Below, piece by piece: positions 42,001-51,000 of a stretch of DNA of 64,000 nucleotides (its first letter is position 1; each line of letters begins with the position of its first letter). Source of the DNA: Sequoia sempervirens (taxonomy: Eukaryota; Streptophyta; Pinopsida; Cupressales; Cupressaceae); NCBI GenBank assembly GCA_007258455.2, contig VDFB02187733.1, positions 22,559-86,558 of the forward strand. Direction: 5' to 3'. Under the pieces are notes generated by a model. The model did not search any database, was not told where the DNA came from, and saw only the letters and a list, made by a program, of their open reading frames with translations. The position numbers and the translations under genes were made by a program.

Positions 42001-45000
42001 GTCGAACAAGAAAATCAAGAAATAGGTGCACATTGAGAAGACTCCAGAATCAAAGATTGTCATAGAGGTTGCTATGCCACCAGAGGGTAAAAGCCTGGAC
42101 GAGGTTGAGGTTGGTGATTTCACCTTCGTCAAAGCGAATCTTGGCAGGACCACTTGAGAGACAAATGTAAGCCTTCTCAAGATTGTCACAAATAATCTTG
42201 AAGAGCGCGTCATGAAGGACGGAGAAGATAAAGTGCTTCTTAAGGCTGAAATCGGGCAACTTCGACAGTATATCTCTGATCTTGTTCATGGAAATCCAAG
42301 TAGAGCACCTATTCTTCCACAAAGCACACCTGTAGAACAACAGAAGTTGGATCAGTTAGTCAATCATGGTAAACTTTTGGACAACTGGGTTGAAAACTTT
42401 ATTGTTACAGGTCGGCATCTTCTCGCAGAGCTATATCAATTGAGTGATGCGCATGGACTTCGTCAAGGGATCCAGCAACTCGAGGTTACAGTAGCAGAAG
42501 GCATGGCGAAAGATCATGTTCTCATATCCCAGTTAGCAATTGCATATGAAGCCATGGAGGTAGAAGAAGAGAAAAAGAAGATCTTCGCTTGGAGAGAACA
42601 TCTTTTTAGGATGGAGACATGCGAGAGGATCTCTGCCAGGTTGAATACACTCAAGGAGAGTGTTACTGGAGCTCTTAGACTCATCAGCAGCTTTGTCACT
42701 CAAATCCAGTGTTGTTATCATCTTGAGGATGGCACATATGTTGAACTTGATATAGTACAGGCTAAGTTTGAGGGGCTAGTTTGTGATAGTCTCAAAGGAG
42801 ATCCTGTGGCATCTAAGTTGGATCACATCTCAGTGATGACAGCTAGTTTTGAAAGGGCAACTGAAGAAATCAGAATATGCATGGGAACAATCAGAGATTG
42901 TGACAGAGAGTTGAACAGGCAGGTTATCATCATGGACAGCGTCAAAGTCCCAGAGGATAAGGCAATCGACCAATTCCTGGACGAGATGTTAGACCGTGAT
43001 GATCTGGAGTGATCCGCTAGTTGGAACCTACAGTTATTTTCGAGGATAGAGTCAAGAGCAGCAGTTAACTCGACATCCAGTCTTGAGTTCTTATTGTTGA
43101 TTTCATGCATGCATAGCTCTTCCTTGGAATTATCTTCGCAGGAGTTTAGACTTTCAATTAGGAGTAGTTAACTAATGTTTTATCAATTATTTTTATTTCA
43201 ATAAGGATGTGCATGCTTGGACTTGTCCAATTTAGTTTAGCCTTGTTTCGGTTAACTAATGGTAGTTTTCCAGTTAACTGTATAGTTTCCTTTATTGGGG
43301 TTTAGCAATAAAATCTTGCATGCTTGCAAGACTGTAGTTGACTCAAGGTGATTTTAGGGTTCCCTACACCTTTTGATGTCTATAAATAAGAGCTTTCTGC
43401 TCATTTGTAATTAACTTGTGCACGAGATAGTAATATATGTTGTGCCTACCTTGCCTGTAATATTGTTGTTTTGTATTTGTTCACGAGCTTTTACTATGAT
43501 AATGAATTGTTGTGCCACCTTGCTTGAATGTTATTGTTATGCTAATTGTTCATCTTAGTTAAATATAGTGGCTAGTTTGATCGTTTACTGAATGCATGTT
43601 TCGCCAATGCAATTTGCTGTCCTAGTTGGCTATTCTATGTTTTGTTTCTAATAAGCCTATTTAGATGAGGAAATTGCCAAGCCACCTTGCCCTCACATTG
43701 TGAATCTGTACCTAAAGCTTATCGTTTGATGTGTGTGTCAATAAACCTATTCAGCCAAGCAAATTGCTACACCACCTTGCCCTCATGTTGTGAAGCTATA
43801 CTCAGTTTATCATATATTTGTTTGTTTCTAATAAACTTTTTCCCAGCCAAGCAAATAGTTGCACCACCTTGCCTTCACATTGTGAATTTGTACCTGAAGT
43901 TTATCGTATAGACCATTCCTGCTCCTTTTTCCTCATGCTCCGTTTTCTTGAGGAGAATTGGATAGATTAAAGCTTTAGTTTAGTTGTAGTTAGAGATCTG
44001 CGAAACCAGAAAATCCTTGTGCAATGTTTGTGGTTTTTTTTAACCTTGTGCCTCTTCTAGCTAAGACAAAAAGATAGGAGTTAGATTACTTTACTTTTTT
44101 CATGCATTTCAGCATATGAGGGAGCTTCCCCTCCTAATTTGAAGAGCACTCATTACGTAGTGTGTATAGCTGTCCGTATCAACTTGCACTCCAGAGGTGT
44201 TAGTTACGCCAACAAAATGCAATAATTATGGACATATAGTACGATATTATAAAAGTGGTTTTTTGAGAAACCACCTGGACAACACAAGATGGAGGATACC
44301 ATGACCAAACAAAAGGGAAAACCTACTAAAGTATGGAGAAGGAAACAAGAGCAAGATAATGAGAAGGAAGAATCTATGCATAGATTGTGGTCTTCCTTTG
44401 CGCCGATCAGCCACACTCTCTCGAGTAATGCATCGTACGCTCTCTTTTGTAGTGGGACGACGAAAAAGTTTAGAAGGAATTGTTGTGTGTCGATAGTCAC
44501 TTTTTGTGCCATTAGTGTATTGAGTGGTTTGATGTTGTGTTGGTTGGCGCCTACCAAGTGAAATGTTGGTGCCCAAAGAGTTGGTTTCCCCAAACACTTC
44601 CAACTTTCCTCCAAAAGTACATTTACTCCCGAACCTTCGTCGATGATGGTGTTTGTGAGTGTCTTCCCCATGATTTCCATCTGTAGGATGGTAGGCTTCC
44701 TCCTGATGTTCATTGTGAGTAGAATTGGCTTTGTGGCTAATTCACCTACCGGCTGTGTCATGCTCTTGCTTAGACCTCCATGACGAGTTTGATTATCTCT
44801 AACCAGGTTGGTAATTACTACTCTCAATTCTGGCATCATCTGTAGAAGGTTTGTTACCTTGATAGGTATGGTTGTAACACCTTTCGTACTATGTTCTCTG
44901 ACTCTGACTGCAATGACGTACTGATTGCTTCATTGGAGGTTCTTCGTTCTTTGGCCATCACCTATTCTACTTCCGCCCTGGCCTCTCGGAGTCTCTATTT

Positions 45001-48000
45001 CTCCACACAAGGGTTTGGGTAAATGGCCTTCTTTGTTTGTGCTATGGTAATTGCCAAAACCTTCTCATCGTCCACTTCCAACATGTTCATACCTTTTTGT
45101 TTCAAGTAGTCAGTATCTTCGTGATTGCCCGGTCCACACCATTTGCATAATCTTCCTCCTGTACCTTGATTATTCCTTGATTATTCTCGCATTTCCTAGC
45201 AAAGTGACCCCATTTGTTGCACTTTTGGCACTGTATCATAGGTCTACCTTTGGCATCGTACTATTTTTGCTTCTCGGTCCACTATTGTCGAACCAATTGT
45301 TGTTGCCTCTTCTATTACGGTATCCTCCAAGGGATGTATTAGTATTGTTCTAGGGTTCCGGAGGTGTGGTCAGAGGGTTTGATTGTTCCCCTTGTGTGAA
45401 GAGCACTTGCATGCTTCTTGTCTTCAAATTGTATGGGTACTCCTTAAACAAAGTGTCCCATGACTTGGCAGATGTCACAAAATAGTTTCTTTGGGCAATT
45501 TTCCTTGGTATGACCTGCCTTGCATTCGGTACACCACAATTCTTTGGATTCTTTTGAGTTATCCTTTTTCGCCTTCAATTCTTTCATCATTCTCATCATG
45601 TCTCACCTTAAGGCTTGTACTATTTTGATTCTTCATCGCTACTCTCCATACTTCCGTCATCATCTATCTTTTTCTTTCCTCGAGAGGATGTTTTATTTTC
45701 ACTCTCGATGTTCATTGCCCAATTGTAAGCATCAACATCTAAAGATGGAGGTACTACCTTCATTTTCTTCCTAAGCGAGGGAATTAGCCCTTCAATGAAC
45801 CACCACTTCTTCAGTCCGTCGACCTATTGGTGCTCTAGTTTTACCAATAATTCGTTGAGCTTATGATTGTAAGCTTGTGCGTTTTCATGTTTTCCCTGTT
45901 TTATTTGTATTTATAGGCTACAATCTCATTATCGTCTCGTAGAAGCCTAAATTCTTCTTGGAATGCTCCTTTTAGTGCCTACCATGTGGCTTGATGTGTT
46001 GCTTCTAGTTTTGTATACCAACTAATTGCTATGCCTCTTAAGAGTCGCTGGGAATGCTCTTACCCAGTAGTCTCTGTCTTCCTACCCATTTGCTATCCAT
46101 ATGGTTTCACATGTTTTATAGTATCTCATTGGATCCTTTGACCCGCTCCTCGTGAATTTTGGCAATTTCTGCCATTCCACACTTGGACTGGCTAGCAGAG
46201 TCACCATTTTCCTAAGTTCCTTCCCCAATGTTCTCCCTGTGTTTTGGACCTATTTGGACTGTTGTAGACGACCATGTTAATAAATAATTATATTGTAATC
46301 GACCGTACTAATTAAATAAATGTTGTAGTCGGTCGTACTGGGAATAGATAATAATGGAATAAACAAATAATGTTTTGTCTGGGATTTAGTCCTCGGGACT
46401 AGTTAGCACTCGGGACTAGTTAGCACTCGAGATTAGTTAGCACTCGGGATTAGTTGGTACTTGTCAGTTGCCGACGGTTGGTGCCCTCAACCGACGCCGG
46501 TTAACTATTTATGTTGCGGTATGATTTGTAGTCGGGAGCGTGTGTTGATATGATAATGTAATACTGCAAGTACATGAATAAAGACTGCAATGCTTCATAT
46601 ACATCTGTTATGTTCTGTGAATGCTTTTATATACTCAATGACACTGTGTTTCTAGTTTACTTCTATAGTGTATTGAATTACCATTACTGGAGTAAACATT
46701 TGGCACCGTTGCCTGAGCGAACTAGGGCATCACTCGTCATGGCAGCGTAATGGGTATCTCGACAGATGAACCCGTGAATAGCAATGAGGAAAGGGAAGAC
46801 CTATTGACTGAAGATTTTATCAACCTGTGGAAGATATCTTTACGAGATCATGTACGTAGGGAATCCCACAGACGGGAGATCCCTGAGGAAGTTATCCGGG
46901 ATAGGTTGGAAATGAATGAATAGGTGAAGCGCCTCTTGAATCGTATGCCCAGATTGCTGGCCCGTCATTTCATTATTCTGCAAGACCTCCGAGAAGAAGA
47001 GGATTGGGAACACTGAAGGCAGCAAATACTACAGCGCTACGGAGAGCGAACTAAACAAGAAGAAGAAGAACAAGACATGAGCCGGAGACGTACATCCGGT
47101 AGTCAGCAATGATCCCTTGAACATATTTTAAATGCCCGTACGGCCAAACAAAGACAAGAATCGAGTACCTGACGGGCACGAGACTCAAGAAGAAAAGGTT
47201 CGGCGATCACTCAGGTTGCAAGAACAAGAAAACCGGCGAAGAAGATTGAAGCAATCCGGTAAGGAATTGGATGAGGATTTAATTGAAATAAATCAGAGCA
47301 TTAAAAGAACATATGAAAATCTGACAAGAATAGACACATCCATTGGACGAGCGCACCAAAGTTTGACAAAAGGAAGGGACGAAGAACCCTTCGACACTCC
47401 GTATGTAGGAAGATATGATCCTTATGAGAACGAAGATGAATTAAGTAGTAGCATCAGACATTTTTAGGAGTTGTCCTTATTGGACGACTACGAACGGCTG
47501 ACGAGTGGAAGATCTGAGCCCAGTACCCCAAGGCGGAGAGAGTACTGAAGGGAACCCCAGGAGACTCAAGGTGTCGAGGATGCCGAAGGAAGATGTGGGA
47601 GTGACTCGTACGTGGCCGAGAGTGCAAGTGACGCACCGGAACGTAGCAGGGAAACCAGTCTAATCGGGTCCAACACACAAGGAGGACAGCGGGGAAAGAT
47701 GGCTCATCCAGACCGGCAAAGGCTGCCGAAGTTTATGGGGAATGGGTTAGAAGATCCAGTACGACATTGCAAGACATGTGAAACTATCTGGATAGCCAGC
47801 GGACAGGATGATCTGGACCAGTGGCTAAAAGCATTCCCAGCAACACTCTGAGATAGTGCCATTGATTGGTACTCTGAATTGGATCAAGCACAGAAAGCTA
47901 CATGGAGGTTATTGAAGAAAGCTTTCCAAGAGGAGTTCAAACTTCTTCGAGATGACAGCGATATTGTTGCGGAGATATACAATACCAAGCAAGGAAAGCA

Positions 48001-51000
48001 CTAGAGTGTGCGGACCTATAACCGAAGACTCAAAGACTTGCTGGGGAAATTGGAGGCACAACCGGCTGATGGGTTGAAGAAAAGATGGTTCATTGAGGGC
48101 TTGCTTCCGTCATTAAGAAAGAAAATGAAAGTCGTACCTCCTTCGTACATTGAAGCATACAATCGGGCAATGGACATAGAAAGTGAAAATAAAACATCCT
48201 CCCGAGGGAAAAAGAAGACAGACAACGGGGAGAGTACGGACGACAATGATAGTGAATCCAAGACTGTACAAGCACTCAGGAAAGATATGATGCGAATGAT
48301 GAAAGAATTGAAGGCCGACAAGGAGAGTACGAGAGAAGCCAGAGAACTGTGGTGTATGGACTGCAATGGGGAAGGTCACACGAAGGCGAACTATCCCAAG
48401 AACTTATTCTGCGATATCTGCCAAGTGATGGGACATTCCGTCAAGGAATGCCCATACAACTTAAAAGCCAGAAGTGCACAAGTACTCTTCGCGCAGGGAG
48501 AACCGTCGACACCGCCGAACACACCACCAAAGCCCCAGTACAATAGCCATGCATCCCCTGGAGGTTACCGAAGCAACAGAAGTCCGAGAAACATGATACA
48601 GTACGATGTGAAAGGAAGGCCCATGATCCAATGTAGGAAGTGCAACGAATGGGGCCACTTCGCCAAGGACTGCCAAAACGGTCAAGGTTTGGGAGGGAGA
48701 TTGTGTAAGTGGTGTGGACCAGGCGATCATGAAGATAACAAATGCCCTAAGCAAAAGGGTATCCACATGCTGGAAGTAGAAGAACAAGAGGTACTGGCGA
48801 TCACCAGAGCGCAAGCAAAAAAGGCCACTTACCCAAATCCATGCACAGAGAAACAAAGGATGAAGGAAGCAAAAACCAAAGGGGAACTGGCGATGGCGAA
48901 GGAAAACAAGGTACCTCTGGAGAAGCCAGGAATCTCTCGGCGGTTGGAGGCAGAAACCAACATCATATGGCAGGTACTGCAGACCACCATACCGATCAAA
49001 GTAACTGACCTTCTCCAGACTATGTCGCAGTTGGGACTAGCGATCACAAACGTCGTCGGGGATGGCAAGCAACCGCGATTGGAGGAACGAAGGCAAGAAT
49101 TGATACCAGAACCGCCATCGTACGGTGAACAAACAATTGACCTAGTATTGCTCTCAGCAAACATCGGGAAGATGCCAGCGGTCGTGCATATGGAAATCAG
49201 AGGGAATATCTTGACAAATACTATCATCGATGGAGGATCAGGAGTCAACGTACTACCTGAAGACACATGGAAGAGTCTTGGGAAGCCTACACTCTGGCCG
49301 CCAACATTGCAACTGGTTGGTGCTGATCAACATGGTATCAAGCCGTTGGGAACGTTGATGGCGCAGAAGGTGACGATCGGGACACAACAGTTTTTGCTAA
49401 ATTTTGTCGTCATCCCATTACAGAGGAAAGCGTGCGATGCACTACTTGAGAGAGGATGGCTGATAGCGGCGAAGGCAAATCATAATTGGAAGAGGAACAC
49501 ACTCTTGATCGAGAACAGGGGGGAAGTATGTCATCGACTTGAAGAACCAGGCCGTGAGCGAAGAATTGGCTTCCTCCGGATCTGAATCGGATGGAGGTGA
49601 GTCGGATGTGGACGAAGGAAGGAAAGCTATGGAACCGAACATCGAAGGCGTACTTGAACTTGAGAGTTGTTCGGAGGACGAGACAAGCTCATTGAATGGC
49701 TTATTTCATTGGCAGATGGAAGACTATGAAGTGTTCCACAGAGAGTGTAACATGCTACAAATCGGGGAAATCAAGGAAGAAGAGGGAAGGCCCAGCCAAG
49801 CACTTCCGGCCGAGTATGGAGAGTACAAAGAAAGAGTATCAAAATTGGACAATATGCCAGTCCACAAGTCGAACAGGTACGAGATGAAAAAATTGTGTTG
49901 GAGTTAAAAAATGAAAAGTATGAAAAAATTGAAAAACTAGAAAAAAAGAAAAGAGATGAGAGAGAAGAAAGAAATCAAAAAATAAAGAAAAATGGAAGAG
50001 AAAATAGAAAAAGCAAAACATGACGAAAGAGGAGAGAGAAAGAGGGAGGAATAATAAAAGAGAAATAAAATTTGGGAAGAGAAAAATTGAAAAGAGGAAA
50101 AAAGAAAAATTATAAATTATAAAAGGAGTGAAATGGGAAAAAATAGAAAGAATGAAAAAATTGAATAAGGGGAAAAATAAAAGAAATTCGAAGGATGGCA
50201 AGTTATATAAGAAATCAAAAGGCAATACTCTTATTCAGCATATAGTACGTCGAACGGTCACACTCAGGAAAGAAGAGGAAAGGAGAGAAATTTTTTCAGA
50301 AGCCAAGACAATCACACGAAGAAAGGACGAGCGAAGCAGGAAGAAGTTCGTACGCCCTTGGTGCCTAAGGAAGTCGGTACGATTAGCTTGTCTGGAGAAG
50401 GCCGTACGCTGTAGAAAAGTCGTACGCACAGGAGAAGGAAAGGCCGTATGCACAACAATAGATGAATCCGTACGATGCCAAAAGAAGGCCGTACGCTCAG
50501 TTAAGGAGGCCGTACGAGTTGAAGAGAAGGCTGTACGCTCAATTAAGGAGGCCGTACGAGTTAAAGAGAAGGCCATACGCCCAGTTAAGGAGGCCGTACG
50601 AGTTGAAGAGGTCGTACACTCAGCTAAGGAGGCCATACGAGTTGAAGCGAAGGCTGTACGCTCAACTAAGGAGGCCGTACGCTTTGATAGAAAAGAGACT
50701 GTACGAATTAAGGAGGTCGTACGTCGTGCTAAGGAGATATCCGTACGGCATATTAAGGAGTCTGTACGGTGGGAAAAGGAGTCCGTACACATAAAGAAAA
50801 AATCTGTACGCATAAAGAAGAAGATTGTACGCACTGAACAAGGGAAGGCCGTACGGTGTAGAAAAGGAGTTGTACTCACTGCCGACTTGAACAAGGGAAG
50901 ACGTCAGAAGAGGGAGTCAAATGCAAATGTCGTACCAGTTGCCAGCAAGCATCACCAGTACGGTAAATGGAGTGTCGTACCATTCATTGCCACACCAAGC

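Larger units (their letters stand above)
35435..43012 (+). pseudogene. TG-C U3 ORF, ~1,000 codons, unknown protein (split by TG-B)
   Basis: Starts at ATG 35435 (second codon TAG, Trp-like position), reading [20 protein letters not shown]. Blocks: [103 protein letters not shown]. After TG-B it resumes at 41192 with [11 protein letters not shown], a basic Lys/Arg linker with a 78-bp duplication, and a helical C-terminus 42212-43012 ([26 protein letters not shown]-like [12 protein letters not shown]) ending [13 protein letters not shown] few stops and at least one frameshift. No polymerase, protease or transposase motif. It lies upstream of the TATA-like box, hence in U3. Confidence 0.7.
32739..44214 (+). 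mobile_element. TG-C: about 7 kb ORF-bearing solo LTR containing TG-B
   Basis: Starts TGTTGTACCC, ends CGCCAACA and is flanked by AAATG. Net length without TG-B and one duplication copy is about 6,970 bp. Order: leader, GGCGCC-core repeats (33267-34340), pyrimidine-rich repeats (about 34870-35430), long U3 ORF (35435-36684 plus 41192-43012), TATA-like box 43381-43388, AATAAA at 43740, 3' end. It is the most complete family member here and sits in the zinc-knuckle codons of copia gag. Confidence 0.85.
17528..44383 (+). mobile_element. Ty1/copia element, split by two insertions and truncated
   Basis: Consists of 5' LTR 17528-18956, PBS, and gag sequence in three pieces: 18957-19343, 31161-32738 and 44220-44383. 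Removing Gypsy-1 and TG-C with one copy of their target duplications restores a continuous gag frame (GYD|DKF at the first site, CYKC|NN at the second). Pol and the 3' LTR are missing beyond the junction at about 44383. Confidence 0.85.

Noticed and set aside
44289..44561. A 90-codon plus-strand frame across the copia/Gypsy-3 junction
   Set aside because: It starts in real copia gag text but crosses into antisense gypsy; the second half is an artefact.
49839..50225. A 128-codon minus-strand frame rich in Phe, Leu and Ser
   Set aside because: It is the complement of an A/G-rich low-complexity spacer in Gypsy-2.
50235..50894. A 219-codon minus-strand frame over the GTACG array
   Set aside because: Shadow of the palindromic GTACG repeats; the plus-strand frame is longer and both may be chance.
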